A stretch of DNA of 64,000 nt from Diprion similis (GCF_021155765.1 NC_060105.1:1116001-1180000), one strand, 5' to 3'; positions 35,715 to 49,529 are shown, counted from the first letter of the stretch. Notes: generated by a model from the sequence alone, not told the origin. A program made the numbers and translations.

Positions 35715-38700
35715 TCATAAGGTTAGATATATTTTTCTACGGTGGAGAAAGTAGGCGATTACAGTCCAAAGCCCGACGCCCCATATCGCCTCGATCAGTC
35801 GCCAAGTATGAGTGTTCATTTCACCGTAAGCCCAGTGGAACGGAAATATTTGATAGCAGAGCTGATGGCCAACGTACATCGCCAACGCGTTCATTCCTGG
35901 AAACAGGTAATAAGTATCTGGCAATTAGAGAGTTGGAAATGTTCAGACGTGCTCGTTTCTAATGTGCAGGACGCATAATTCGATGCAGTGGAATTTTACA
36001 GTGGAAAGTAGTTCATTATCTCAAGCTATTGGTCGCGAGTGCGATCGATTTATCGGTGGATTCAAATTTTTCACCATTTTCGCCCAGCACGAATTTAAGT
36101 ATAATTAATTTCTTTTAATCGGTTTGAAACCATCGATTCGTCTCGCTTGTCCATCAGGTGAGCTGCATTTATTTTATACTCACCGGGTATCCTGAACGGT
36201 CCGCCTCGCCAAAATTCCATCACGTCTACCAAGACGTAGCAAATCGTCAACAGCAGAAACGCGAGGCTCGTTGTAACAAGCACGAAAGACATTGACCTAG
36301 AAAAATTTGTCTGGTTAATAGTTTGCGAAATATTAAGCGTAAGTTTAATACGTTAATTGCGGCAGGATCACGAATTTCAGATTTTTTATTCAATTTTCAC
36401 TCGTCACTTAAAATTGAACGCTAGAAATAATTTGTTGAAAATTTTAGATGGACTATACTTGAAAAAAGAACGAATCGTATAAAGAACATATTTTTCCTAA
36501 CTATGCAAAAAGAGATAAGTAATACGTCAGAACGCAGCAGACGTGAAAATATAGATAGATCACAGGTGTCGAGGAAACCTTGAAAAAAAGAGCGAGTGAG
36601 AATTTATCAAGATGTAAAAAATGGGGAATAATTCATGAGGTGCAGCGGAATAATCGAGAGCGCGACATAAAAATCAGACGCGAAACTCTTGCGACATTCG
36701 CATCGTTACGTTACCTATAGTTTATAGGGAGGAATTCAACGTGTGGGGCATAAATCTCACGGATTCACACGATGCTCACCATAAATTTTTGTTGATTGGT
36801 ACAATGTTAGTAAAATGCAATGCCAGACCGACGGCCCCGCAAATTAAGGCCCATCCCATCCACCTGCACACTCGGCCCTTCCAACTTGTGTAGTATTTCA
36901 ATATCATGCCAGCCTGAACACCGAGAAATACCTGAAACACCGAGCTCAGGCAACCTGTGGAATAAAAGACGAGGTTTATTCCCTTCGAATCAACAGCAGG
37001 TTCTCTAAGAGCGAATTGTATCGGTGGTGAATAAAGTTCTAAATAAAATAATCCCAAGTTTGAAAATTTATATATAAATAAATAGTATTTAATGGTAAAA
37101 TGCCTCGATTTGGTATAACAGAGTATAAAAAAATGGAGTAAAGAACTTTTGTTTTTAGAATTTTTCATTATTTTCTCGAACGCGCTTAAAAAGTATTGGA
37201 GGTGAATTTGTACCCAGTATTCCCTCGGGATCGAACGGACCCGATCCATAAACCGTGTTGGCTGTTGGGTATTGGTAAATATGCTGTGTTCCCAGTATTT
37301 TTCGATCTACGTAGCCGGCTGCGCCGCCCACGCAATCGGGGTATTTGGCATCGTCGTGACGTCCCCCGGGACCAAGATATCCTCTATAAAGTTGAAGTCT
37401 GGATAAGTTTTGCGTGTGACAATTGTAGGGGGTGAGTAAATATTTGCGAATGCTCACGCGCTGTGAAATTCGGTTCGAAATATGACAATTTGTAGACGGG
37501 TAATCTACGCGTTAAATAGGGTGTAATGAACAATTAAACCCACGTTGGACAGCCCGGAACCGGCAGGCGAAACGTTATCGCCGAATGGGCAGCGACCAGA
37601 CATAAAACCAGCACCCATTGAGGAAGGAGGACGAAGATGTCGCTGACGGCTTCGAGAAACGGATTCTGAAACGTGCGAACAAACCAAGTTTAGACGATGC
37701 CAATGTCCATGGTTGTGCGATTCGGCATACCGAAGCCCGTCCTCATCACACCTTAGGCTCGATGCGTCTTCTCCGGTTGAGTATAACCAGGATCAGGGCG
37801 ACGATGAGGTAGACAACGCTGAAACGCTGGAGAACACCGAACAATCGGATGTTTTCAAGCTGCGCGTTGGTGCCGAGGGTGTTCAGCGATAATCCGAGAA
37901 GGAACAAGATTGCGCTGCGCTGAAAGGAGCGACGATTGGTTAATGGATCCGCGCAATAAGGAGTAAAGTAGTCTCCAGAAATTTGTATACTATACCTTGA
38001 TGGTTGCTCCACACATGGTGAGACGAGAAACTTGTCTCGAAAGTTGGGAACCCACCGATATTGGCAAACACACTCCCATTATCCACATAAACCACGGAAA
38101 AACCAAATCCCCGACCAGCAAACCGTCCCATGTTGCATGTTCCAAAACCGAGTAGCCTCCGGCACCGTCATTCACGAAAATCATCGCTAGAATACTTATT
38201 CTTGACGGAGTGGGAGAGGAGGATCAGCGAAAAACGAAAATATTCCATGTTTAGTCAAATTTTTTTCTAAAAGCTAAAATTTTTGGAGAAAAGAAAGAAA
38301 GAAAGAAAAAAAAAGAACTAACTCCGCGGGATACTTTCGGATAAAATTTTCACCCAGTTTGTAATTCTAATAAGAATATCGTACCCTCTGAACGTGTCGA
38401 TGGATCTTACTCTCCGTTTAACCACCGACGTCTTCTCTTGCGCATCCGCAGCACCTACGCTCGGATTTTGATCTTTAAATTTTTTTCTCAAATTGTTTAT
38501 TCCGGTTCTTAATAAAGCACATCCGGCCAGTAGACAGAGTGTTACGAGAAACACAGCGAGGAGAGCTGAAATATGTACATAACCGGTTGTTTACAGCGTA
38601 ATATGTGTGCATGTGGTACAATTTAACGTCTGGTTGACGTGTCTGACTCAAACGAACCGTTTCTACTTCTACGGTCCGCCGGTTCGCTCAAGTTTTATTG

Positions 38701-39731
38701 TTAGACGAAAATCTACGGTATTTTTTTTAAATTAAACATATTCTTTACTTTTACGTTACTCACGGATGTACAAACTCGAGGGATCCTTCACGATGCTGAG
38801 AATGCAGCTTCCATTGTTAACGTCGAATTCGTATACACCGAATTGTCCTAAATTCGGTACTAAACTGCAGATTATGTCGCTGGAGAGAAACAGTAAATGC
38901 ATGTATGCAAATATTTAGTGGAATTTAATTATTGGTACGGATGGTGAGTTCTGAGACTTTTTCTACACAGTGTTGCAAGTAATTATTAATAATGGATGCA
39001 CCATGGTTATTGCGACGAATATTTGGCAGAAATTTTTTAGCTCGGCAAGTGTTCGAATATTTATTATTTAGATCGTTCTAACGCAGTGCAGCCATGAATC
39101 AAACCTTGTATTCGATGCGGGAACGTATTCCTCGATGCCGTTGCTTCGGACCCTCCATGTCAAGGATCTCTCCGTTTGAAATGTGAAGCTCTGATTTTGC
39201 GCGTAAGTTATCTGACCGATTCGCGTGTACGGACACTGTAAATTGTAATCAGTGAACGGTGGTGTGAATTAATTATCGAATTATGACTGAAAATAAATAT
39301 TCGACTGATAAAGAATAGAAGACGTGTCAATAAAAGACTTTCATTATGTAGAACGGGTGGCCATATTATGTATGTACACGTCTTTTAGGAGATACGTAGC
39401 ACAAGCAATTATATTGTTCGTTATGTTTCATTGTTAGTATGAAAATAGAAACAAGGAACGATATCGATAAGGCCTCGTAGGTGGAAATACAAGTTATTGT
39501 ATACACGTGTAGCAATAAGAATATAGACGTGTAACAATAGGAATTTGAAGGTGAAAAACTGCGTAAAGTAAAGCTGATTAATCGAGAATAGAAGTGAAAA
39601 ACACCTACCAAGTGGCAATCGGACGACAGGGAGTAGAGCCAAGTTTCGGGGTAATCGGTGCTCGTCTTGACGACGACACAGGCTGTGTCGTATGTTAAAT
39701 CTTCGTATTCGCAGTAAGTGTTTTCCGTCAT
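35715..39731 (-). CDS. HGSNAT: Heparan-alpha-glucosaminide N-acetyltransferase
   Basis: This lysosomal multi-pass enzyme moves acetyl from cytosolic acetyl-CoA onto terminal glucosamine of heparan sulfate during its breakdown. Exons in transcript order: 39731-39609, 39235-39105, 38879-38764, 38565-38385, 38200-37996, 37919-37752, 37665-37544, 37383-37214, 36954-36780, 36296-36184, 35896-35715; total 561 residues with all phases matching. A lumenal N-terminal part with several Cys is followed by a helix near residues 126-143, then RSIDTFRG, and HATWDG whose His (about 205) aligns with the active-site His of the human enzyme. Further family marks are DLVFPWFMWIMG, PVPGCPTGYLGPGG, GGAAGYVDR, DPEGIL, FLGVQAG, PINKNLWS and PGMNALAMYVGH. 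No signal peptide is visible at the chosen ATG; an upstream in-frame TGA blocks a longer N-terminus in this exon. Donor GTTTGA at 39104 is weak. Confidence 0.95.
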
Positions 39732-40855
39732 GATTCCGAACAAATTTCATCTACAAAACAACGAGTTTAAAATTCAGATCTGTAGTGAATTAGCGATACG
39801 CTGAAAAATGAGTCAACAACGTTTACATCAGGCACTATCGTGAGAATTGTCAGTAGGTGTGCAAAGCGAGACCCACGTAATATCACTGCTATAAAATCGC
39901 GATTTCAAAATTAGCACACACGAAAGTAAAAGTGGCAAAGAACGACATGCATCGTAACATATTGAATGCCCACGCACTGGGGATACTCGCTGATTGCAAC
40001 GGACCGTCCGGTTTGATCTGATATATTATCTCGTTGCGAAATGCTTTGCAAGTACTTTGATTATACTTGTATCTTCTTACCAAGTATGAGTGTCTGAATC
40101 CCCGGGTCTGTTTCGACCACTGCAGAAATACACGCGTCGTATTTTGGCGTTGAGCACGACAACGGGACAAGTGCAGGTACCGAGTACCGATATTGGAAAT
40201 CGACTGACAAGACCCTGCCACTAACACCTGTCTCCGCAGTAAATGGAGAGCATGTAAGTGTCGTTCCCTCTCGCTCTTGGGACTTGAAAGATACGACGTT
40301 GTACCCACATGGTGGTCATATTATGTCCCACTTTTTGTTCGCCGAGAGTTGCCCATTGGTCGAGAGTTGCTCGCTCAGCCCGTCTATCCCGCGTTTCATC
40401 AATGTAATAACTTAACTTATATCGTAGTTAATGTGTCGGTAGCAGATGAGCCTTGTACACATCCTCGGGCGTTAAACGCATTTAGAAAATGTGCGGTAAA
40501 CAGATCGTGGCGAAGGAGCCTTCGCCGTCCTTTCGAAAACACCCGATCGTGACCCCATTTAACTTCAACTCAGAATTGTTTCTTGATTTTTATAGTTACA
40601 TTCCGTGGCAACAAGTGGAAAATTGGCAATGACATTTTTCTTTACATTCCGAATTAATTTGGATTTTTTCTCTTCCACAATGATGAACTGCGGCTTACGA
40701 GGAAAGATGAAACGTCAAAAAGTATTTTAGACTAAATTCACCTAATTGAAAAGATCGTTGGCATATAAATATATAGTAATTTTACCGATTCTTTTCGTAT
40801 ATAAATTTATAATATATGATTTAATAAACTTCAGCATTTAATTTAAGACGATAAT

Positions 40856-40896
<41 letters not shown>

Positions 40897-41437
40897 GGCT
40901 AGTTAAAATGAAATTAATAATAATACAGTAAACGTTTACAATTAAATTCCGTTTAAGTATAAATCACTGTGCTTCATCTTTTACATGATGTATGTATGTA
41001 GGTACAAACGACGATTTTTTGCTTTAGGTTTTTTCCCCTCGCAACACGTCTACTCTTGACGACTCTACAATGTGTCTGTTTTTTGTGTGTTCAAAGGTAC
41101 GTAATTGTTGCATTACCCCCTGCCTGGATATTTTTTTTGCGTACGTTGAATATTATTGTTGTAATTTTTTTTCAGCTTTGAATTTATTTAGCATACCTTT
41201 TCGTATAGTATAGTTTAGTATGGTACGTACGTCTATATATATATACATATACATATATATATAATCGTGTCATATATCATATATATATATATATGTATAT
41301 CTAAAAACCAAGTGGTTCGTTTCGTATTTGCATTATGTACTATTTTCTTTTTTCTTGCATATCCTTCTTTAACCTATACTTGTAATTGAGTGGAAAGATG
41401 ATTGACACAATTAGCGTGCGTACGCAGGACACGTTTA
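39732..41437. other. Intergenic DNA between HGSNAT and Sec24
   Basis: About 1.7 kb carrying the HGSNAT promoter and 5' UTR at its left and the Sec24 3' UTR at its right. It contains an AAT repeat (about 40861-40895) and alternating TA/CATA sequence near 41230-41305. I see no supportable gene. Confidence 0.55.
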
Positions 41438-44400
41438 TTAGCTAAGAAGTGTCCTGATCTCTTTGTGCATATGACACAGGAAATCGACGTAGCTCGCACT
41501 TCCGTCACCGCCGCGATCCTCGACCAAGAAGTGTCGCATAACCATCTCAAGCTTTTCTCTTTGCCTCACAATTGTCAGCTGAAAATTGAAAACACGCAAA
41601 ATTATTACTTAATCTGCAGGCTCTCTGATGGATTCCCAAGTTTTATACTTTGAATTTGACACTTCAAGCTTACCCTCATGCAACGATGTCTCTGCGAACG
41701 AACTTGCGTTATTATTTCCGTAATTCGGTGGCTTAACGGGGTATCCAGGGTTGGGAGTATCGTGCGATCGATGTCAACTTGTCCTACTGAAGGTACTCCA
41801 AACACAGCTTGCACCCATTGCGATGAAAGGCCGAGACCCAGCCAGAGGAACATGTGAATACCGTTTTCTGAGAAATGGTCAATTCCAGTAAGCAGTGGAA
41901 CGGAATTTTCAAATATCTTTATAGATATTTGTGTAAATCGTAAACTTTCTTATACATAGAATGTCATAAGTTTTTCTCCATTTACCTAGGAGATAAGCGC
42001 CGTCATCTGTGAATTTGTCGATTGAGCAGCGAACCATTTGGGGTAGTTCAGTACCTTGTGGATCAATATCGTGGAGCGGTAATAATCTTGGGTAAAAGTA
42101 AGCTACTGAAGTTGGGATATCCATGGTTGCTACTGCTTGCATGACGAAAGATCTATCATCAATGGTCATGTCTGCACCTAAGAATATGAAATAATTAGGA
42201 GCATATTGAGAAAATGAATCAACTATTCACTCGTTGGCATCTGCAATGTTATAAAAAATGAAAGCAGTTTTACGTACCACCAGAAATCGCGTCACTTTTC
42301 AGTATACTATTCACATAAAGTGGCAGGAGCTTCATACATTCGGGCAGGATTAGTTGTCCTGCACTAGATGGTGAAGCACAGTGTTTTCTATAGATGGCAA
42401 GCATTGTTGCACATCTTGAGATTAAGTTGTCTTTTACCGCCTTGGGTGATGCTTCGATTAGCTTGAACACGCCTGTAGGTCAAATGTTGCAATTCATGTT
42501 TAGATTTATATTTTGACAATAATTAATTCATAGATCAAAGTTTTTCTTACTCTGTTTGGAAAAGAAATTAACTATAGCGTCTAAATCGCAGGCTCTGTAT
42601 AGTTCCGCCATTTGAGATGAGGTGCGTAATCCCAAATTTATTACTCGCAACCTTCTAACTCCGCCACAAGACGTATATAATAGAGCTGCTTGGATAAATA
42701 CACCTTCTTCATCTCCCAGCTTATCATCGTGTTTAATTTCAATTGCAACTGCCTGGAATGAAGAATCATTACGTTTGCATTCACATCTTATAAAACTTGC
42801 TAGTTATACTGGATTAAAAATTGTGTGAAAGGTGAACATCAGGTACCTTGTTAGAATCTATACTGGCCAATTCCATGTCTGTTGTATTGGACATAAAGAA
42901 GTGTCCATAGAAGTCTGTTGCTCTAACGCCAGTGGAAGTACGGACTCTCATGATAGCATCAAAAGCTATTGGCCGTTTAATGTTGTTGATTATATCTGTT
43001 ATCAATCGTTCCCCGTCAATATCAGCCTGCAATGAAGCAACCGATTGTTAGAATTATGTCTTCACACGTTATAAAGGTGTTCAAAGAATGAGAATAAAAC
43101 TGATCAAACGGCTCGGGATTCGATTACCTGGAAGTACGTGTATTTGAAGACTTCCCCACCAGTCAAACGCGAAACTTGACCAATTGTTGCTATGTCAATA
43201 TACGAGTTGTTAAATATAAACAAATCAACGCTACACCCTGCTCCCACGCATTCTTGTCCAAGATTGTTGTATACATTGGTCTGTGGAGCTGTAAGTATTT
43301 AAAAGTTTAGACAAGTAGTAACAACAAAGCAAAATAACCGCGAAAACCAAGAAAGTACCTAATATAGTTTTTTCTTTTTCGGTGCCCAACAGCTTGCGAT
43401 CATCACGATTTTTTAACTTTCCGGGTGCCTCAGCAATCGGCAAAGTTGAGTGGAATACCATTAATTTTCCAGCACAATCTGAAGCCTACAAAAAAGTCCA
43501 AGAAAATAGCTGAGTACTTGATTAGTATAATTTACTCTGTATTAGCCCTAATTGTTAACTTATATACCTTCAGTGCTTCCAGTCCGGCTTGAATGGCGGG
43601 TGCAAGAATGGTCTCAGTTTCACGAGTGTCAGAAAACATGGCTGGAATTTGTGTCATTAGACTGTCAATGACGGCTTCACTTTCTTCCGCGTCGCACAAA
43701 AACCCGTCTAACAGAGGCATGAAGACTTCTTGAACGTCGCCAACTACCATCATCTGCGGCTGAGCTAAGCATGCTTTAATGTTATAAAAGTGAACTGTGT
43801 TGTTATACGTTATAAATCCCACTCTCATATTCGTCTTAGTTTGCCCGGCATCGATGGGAAGGTTACGAATGATTCTCTTCATTTCCGCACATAGTAAGTG
43901 CACTAAGCCAGACTTTATGTTGTTATAAGATACATCAATAAGGAAGACCATAGCTGGTGGCTTAGGGATCGTGTTATTCTGTAAAGAAAGAAAAACTTTA
44001 CAGGTTCAATAGCTTAAAAATATCTCATTTGGAGATGACTTTGCTATGCATAATAACTGACCCGGCAATAGTCTTTAGTCGCCACAAATTCGTACGTTCC
44101 CAAAACTAATTCTGGTCGCTCATAACGATCCATTCTTTGCCCTGTGTGATCCAAGTGTTGGAAATACTCTGCTGGAACTGAATGATAAAACAAATCGTCA
44201 TTTCAAGAACTCTTCGCGGATCGTGTAAGAAGTAATGAATTTTTTTTACCTTCTGTAGTAGCTTTACAGAACATACACTGAAACCGTCTACCAGCGTCTA
44301 TGAATTGCATGAACGGACTCATGTACGCTTTACAACGTATACAACGCACTGGACCAATCTCTCCCATATCGACTATAGGTGGATCGTATTCTCCTTCCGC

Positions 44401-46712
44401 AACCTTAGCCATTGGACTAATTATGAGGCCAAACGGTACGCTGGTCTGAATAGGAGGAACATTATCATCGAACATTGTCGAAATATTTTTAAATATTTAT
44501 CGCCCAGAGACGAAAATTACCTGTTTCATGATGTCTGTTGTTGTTGGAATGGTGTACATAGTTGACCGGATAAATCTAGGGGATGCGTGTCCTTGATCCT
44601 GAGTAGTGAATTTTGTTGTTACCAGAGGTGGAACGAGTCCTTTTTGATTAGTCACAAATACACCGCCTTTGGTATGCTGATCATCCTGTATGACTTGAAT
44701 CTATGGAAAAAGAATTTCTCAATTACTAAAGGTATTCAATGAACATTCCAAGATTTTTTCCAGACTTGTTGTGAAGCAAATATGAAATACGCTGAACTTA
44801 CGGGACTCGGCATTTGGTCAGGATCCAGTCTCCGTGCTTGTTGCGGTTGCATTCCGGGCTGCATACCTGGTTGAAATCCCCCTGGTGCCCCTGGCGGCAC
44901 ACCACCTTGATAGGGACTTCTCTGTCCAGCATACATGTCCTGAAACAATTTTTTTTCTCACAATTATTCCACAAGTCATCGCAGCCTTTCATACTTAGCA
45001 CAGAATCACTTACAGGCTGAGCAGTATATCCTTGCTGCTGATAACCTGGCTGCTGGTATGGTGGCATCGATCCAACTGGCTGCCTACTTATTCCCTGGGG
45101 TTCACCTGCAGGCTGTTGTTGTCCAGGACGTGGAGGACCAGCCATGTATTGCTGTTGACCCTGCAGCTGCATTTGACCAGGCATATGGGGCCCAGCAGGA
45201 TGAATTTGTCCAGGCATTGGCGGGCCAGATATATGTGGCTGTAATTGAGCTCCTGACAAATTATGTTGCCCAGGTAATGGTGGTCCTGATAGATTTTGTA
45301 GCCCTGGTACCGGGGGTCCCGATAAATTCTGTTGCCCGGGTATCAGAGGTCCTGACATATTCTGTTGCCCACGCATTGGCGGCCCGGATAAAGGCGGACC
45401 TGACAGCATTTGCGGTGGCCCAGAAACGCTAGATTGATGTCCAGCTAACTGTTGGCCAGGCATCATCGACTGGCCCGGTGGTGGTGGTCCTGATAAACTT
45501 TGGGGGCCAGAAAGATGTTGACTTTGTTGACCAGGTCCAGGCTGCCCAGGGAATTGTGAGCTAAGATTTCCAGATGGCATTTGTCTGAGAAACTGAGGTC
45601 CACCTGAGGCTAAGGCTTGTTCTTGTGGTGGAGGTCCGGCAGGTTGAGAAATTGGCGGACCAGACTGAGGTGGCATCTGCGGAGCTGAAATATGTCCTGG
45701 CAGAGGTGGACCAGGCTGCGGTGGCATCTGAGGAGCTGAAACTTGTCCTGGTAGAGGTGGACCAGCTTTTCCGACCATTGGTCCATCGATTTGACTTTGT
45801 GTTGCGGAATCTGTTGGTATTTAAATTAATTTAAACTCTCATGTACAGATATTAGGATACTTAAAGAGGATCGAAAGTGCATCCCTAATATAGAATATGT
45901 GCAATTTCAATTCATCCCTTTACAACTATGGCAGAGTTACAGTGAATATTTCAATGATAGCTACCTATGGGAGAAGGTTGTTCTGATTGGCTGTTGTAGC
46001 CGTTAATATTTGAAATTGGAGGTGGCATTCCTGGACTACTTCGTCTGACTTGAGGAGGGAAACCCTGTAATAGGAATAAGTTTGTTTGGATATTAGCTTA
46101 ATTGTTACTGAATAATACAAACAAAATTAGAATACGATATTTGAAACCCAAATACTTTTTTACAATATCATGTAAATAAATGCTATTTCAATGTCTTGTC
46201 ATTGACCGTGAATCTCGAAAAAGTGACAAAGGCGGACAAATTTTAATAAGAAGTGACAAAGCTTGGAATAAGGGACAAAACTCACCCCTGGTAGAGGTCT
46301 CGGTTGATTTCCTAGATTCATATTTGACATTTGATTAGCAAGATTGTTTGGATTGCTGGGAGGCTGACCCATGGCCGGAAGAGCAGACTGAGGATTGGTC
46401 GGTGGTCCTGAAATATAGATCATCTCCGATTGAGCAATTATTTTTCGACAAGTATTGAATAATATTCAAACGTGTAACTGATTTTAATTGACCTCGTAAA
46501 TTATTTCCATAATGAGGAGGTTGCTGAGGAGGTAACGCAGATTCGTGAGTGGGAGGGCCTTGAGATGAATTCTTAGATGGAAAACTTTGGGAGTTTTCAG
46601 ACCCGTTGAAGTGAGCTACTGGTGGAAGATTTGTGTTGATTCCTCCACGAGGCGGTCCATTGTTTGGCCCCCCGTAGTAGGGAGGTTGTTGCTGCATGTA
46701 TTGGGGATTCAT
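41438..46712 (-). CDS. Sec24CD: COPII coat protein Sec24, C/D class
   Basis: Cargo-selecting subunit of the COPII coat; it pairs with Sec23 at ER exit sites. Exons in transcript order: 46712-46493, 46407-46286, 46064-45965, 45810-45014, 44939-44802, 44700-44521, 44445-44250, 44177-44062, 43978-43568, 43485-43359, 43288-43128, 43026-42847, 42752-42551, 42472-42278, 42177-41986, 41867-41674, 41578-41438; total 1223 residues, near the length of fly Sec24CD. Residues 1 to about 480 are Pro/Gly/Gln-rich and disordered, with many SGPPxPGQ units. The zinc finger CIRC...CMFC is at 554-579, followed by the trunk ([14 protein letters not shown]), beta-sandwich and helical parts, and a gelsolin-like end ([40 protein letters not shown]). 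The extended N-terminus and sequence place it in the C/D rather than the A/B class. The first donor (GAG|GTCAAT) is non-optimal. An acceptor (TATCTTTCAG) eight bases before the ATG shows a non-coding first exon upstream. Confidence 0.97.
44960..45810 (-). repeat. Pro/Gly/Gln-rich repeat tract in the large Sec24 exon
   Basis: The large fourth coding exon encodes many degenerate copies of a unit like LSGPPxPGQ. A longer duplicated block, reading SAPQMPPQ(P/S)GPP, appears twice in tandem near 45650-45760 with close nucleotide identity. Such tracts expand and contract easily. Confidence 0.7.
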
Positions 46713-47586
46713 GGTTTATACTGAAAGATAAAAGACACCAAAAAAAATATTAGATCTTTACCGCATTAGAAAATTAACTATCATGAGTGAAGGTCAAACG
46801 TTAAAGTCATTTCGTGATCGTTCGAATGTACGATGGGACAAACATATGACGAGGAGAATGGATTTTAAGAATGTTTAAAAATCCGTTCAAACAGGTAAAA
46901 AGTTTTTAAAGTATGGGAAAAATATGGGGACTGAATTCGACTTCAAGTTGATAAGTTCATTTACAGAGACTATTACACATCATGCTAGCTCAAGGCTATA
47001 ATTTGTTTTAAATATTTCACTCCACATAGGAGATTTAGTTGAAATTATGCAAGACCTAAAACATATGTGAAAACCTTTTTTAGAACATATGGTGTTTGAA
47101 GTAACGGTGCTCAAACCGAGTCGCCGAAATGATTACGCGTGACACAGTGTTGGAAAACTTAATTTAACAGGTAGACAAGAGTTGAATTAAATTCGAATTT
47201 GCAGTGAGATGATAACCCATGAAGTATGAGACGTTGGTATAAAAATAAATAAATTAATTAATGGGAATATGACACTACACATGAGTATTTAAACACAAAA
47301 GTCAAGGTAAACCTGGGTGAAACATAAGAGAGTGTACTTTCTAGGAAACTGGTTGGGAAAAATTGTCACCTTCTTTCAGGGAGCCAGCATCGCTCCCTCA
47401 CGTTCGTAACGATGTAATAATGAAATTAATTAACAAGACGAATTCAAAATGTTATCCTAACAAATGTCATATGTCTGTATGATGGAGCAGGCGAACGGGC
47501 GCAGGCCATTTTGCATATATTGAAGAAATCGGTTATAACAGAGGTATAATATGTGATAATCGGTGATTGGATAAGGCCAGGTACTC

Positions 47587-47900
47587 ACGTTGAATTGTTA
47601 TACATGTATTTGAACCATAACAAATAAGAATATGTCCAGAAATGTTTACACTAAATTGTACGGGAGACTTTTTATTGAGAAACACGCACGACTGCTGCTG
47701 GCCGATGCCACGTAAGGTTGCACTGCGCATGCGCTCTGCGCACACTCGCGACGGACACGTCATTACGAATCTGGGCCATTCAAGATCCCTTTATTACACG
47801 CTAGAAATTTCGTCGCTCTTTTCCGAGATGCGTAGATCGACGATATACCGATATGCAGGAAAATTATAGCTCTGCTGTCGATGGATTAACTACAATTTCA
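47587..47900 (-). promoter_or_regulatory. Likely 5' non-coding exon and promoter of Sec24
   Basis: On the minus strand a donor AACG|GTGAGTACC falls at 47589/47588, matching the acceptor just before the Sec24 ATG, so a first untranslated exon probably ends here. The DNA just upstream (towards 47.9 kb) has raised CG content and a perfect TGCGCATGCGC palindrome at 47724-47734. Confidence 0.5.
47724..47734. promoter_or_regulatory. NRF-1/Ewg-type palindromic site
   Basis: TGCGCATGCGC is the full two-half-site consensus of nuclear respiratory factor 1, whose insect counterpart is Erect wing. It is a frequent core-promoter element of housekeeping genes, which fits Sec24. Binding is inferred only from the motif. 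Confidence 0.55.
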
Positions 47901-49450
47901 TTCGCATTCGAAGATGGCCGGCCGTCGCTCGTTTCTTCAGGTGAAGCGCGAACTTGACGAATCCTCTAGGTTTCATCTTTGGTCGGTAATGAAGATTTTC
48001 CGCGGAACTAAAAGCGAAATGTCAAAACCAGCTGAAAATTACGTATTTTTAATCATACGATGTAGTATGTGATAAAAGAAAGACTTTCTCGCGAGAAATA
48101 TCCGTGTAACTAAGTACCGGGTGCAGGGTGCAATTTATGTTTATACAGTTCAGTCGGAGCCACTGATCTTCGGGTTATAGATCAGCGGTCTGATTGTGAG
48201 CTTTACAAATGTTGCCGAATTAGATGTAATGTTTAGCTCTTTAGACGTATGTCCCGATTAACTATTACGGTATCTCATCAATAGATTCGCGTGGACAAGA
48301 AATCGCCCATTATTCACAGACACAATACTGTGAAGCTGCGGATCGTCGCGTTTCCAAGATTATGCATCATACCTAAATTTACAGATAGCCCGCGCTATAA
48401 TTAAATTCTTCGAATGATTTAGGAATATCGATTTCTTTGAAATCATGACATAAAATACAATAAACACATTGTTCCATATAGAGATAGTACTGTAAAATAG
48501 ATAGATCTGTTCATCAACTGCCGTTAATTTCGATCATTATCTTATGTATGTATAGAAATAATCAATCCCCCATATTATATAATAATCGCGTTTACTCTAA
48601 GAGTGGTGCTGACGCATTTCGTTCCCAATTTGTATATAGGGCAGCTGACAGAGTGTGAGTGTGTACACACGCCGTGGAAAGGGTTGGTATATAGCGGGTT
48701 GTGTTGGTGAATGGATATACGTTTCTGGTGACGTCACGAAAGTTAGTATCAGCTTGAAAAAGTGGCCCATTCGGAGGAAAGCTGCACGATCTATGAGGGA
48801 ACGCGTGCGCTTTGAGGACTTGGCGTTGCGAATTCCATACGTAGCATCAACCTATTCTTCACTGCCCGGTTACAAAGCTACCATGCTATTCGGGCACGTA
48901 GTTATAATCATGACTTATATACTCAAGGTGCGACAATAATAAATCACAGTGCAGCTAATCGTGTTCTTATATTGCTCCAATAAATGTGCGAAAGGATGAA
49001 TCGAAAAGATTAGATAAGTGATCATTATTACATCGTCTTAGGCCGGGAAATATATGCATCCTAGCGGCAGCTCTGTATGACATATGATCGTAAATATTGA
49101 TGTACCGTATTTTTCACTTCCTTAATTATTGTGAATCACGGATGGGGAGAATTAAAATTTGTTCAAAACCCAAGGCGATTAATATACGTAATGCTCATAT
49201 CCATATTATGAATAGAAAATCATTTAAAATTCTTGCTCGATTCCCTGCGTTGTAGATAGTTATGTATACGTACTGCATTTGTTGCGAAATGATTCGGCGA
49301 TAATATTATTTACATAATTAGGATACTACAGTGTTCAATTAAACAGTGTTCCAATTACAACCACAAAGTAAACGCAAGTTAAAGATAATTAATCGTGCGC
49401 ATGCAGTGTTGTGTGCAAGTGCGAATGTTGCGAAAAGGTTCTTCGTCACC
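47900..49450. other. Intergenic DNA between divergent Sec24 and sphingomyelin synthase
   Basis: AT-rich spacer with no supportable gene. A 94-codon open frame near 48655-48939 has no recognisable features and is likely chance. Confidence 0.4.
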
Positions 49451-49529
49451 AATCTTGAAAAAACGTAGTGCAAACAATTTGAATTATAGGCACCGGTTGA
49501 TTTAACTTCGTGCCCGCATCGTGCATTAT

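Noticed and set aside
37384..37410. Alternative HGSNAT acceptor at TTATCCAG, with donor TGG|GTTTAA upstream
   Set aside because: It puts a stop or extra residues into the PGCPTGYLGPGG signature; donor 37543 with acceptor 37384 restores it exactly.
41434..41439. AATAAA overlapping the Sec24 stop codon (minus strand) as its poly(A) signal
   Set aside because: Using it would leave almost no 3' UTR; later signals are more likely, though it cannot be excluded without 3'-end data.
48655..48939. 94-codon plus-strand frame between Sec24 and sphingomyelin synthase
   Set aside because: No recognisable motif, ordinary length for chance, and no matching splice context.
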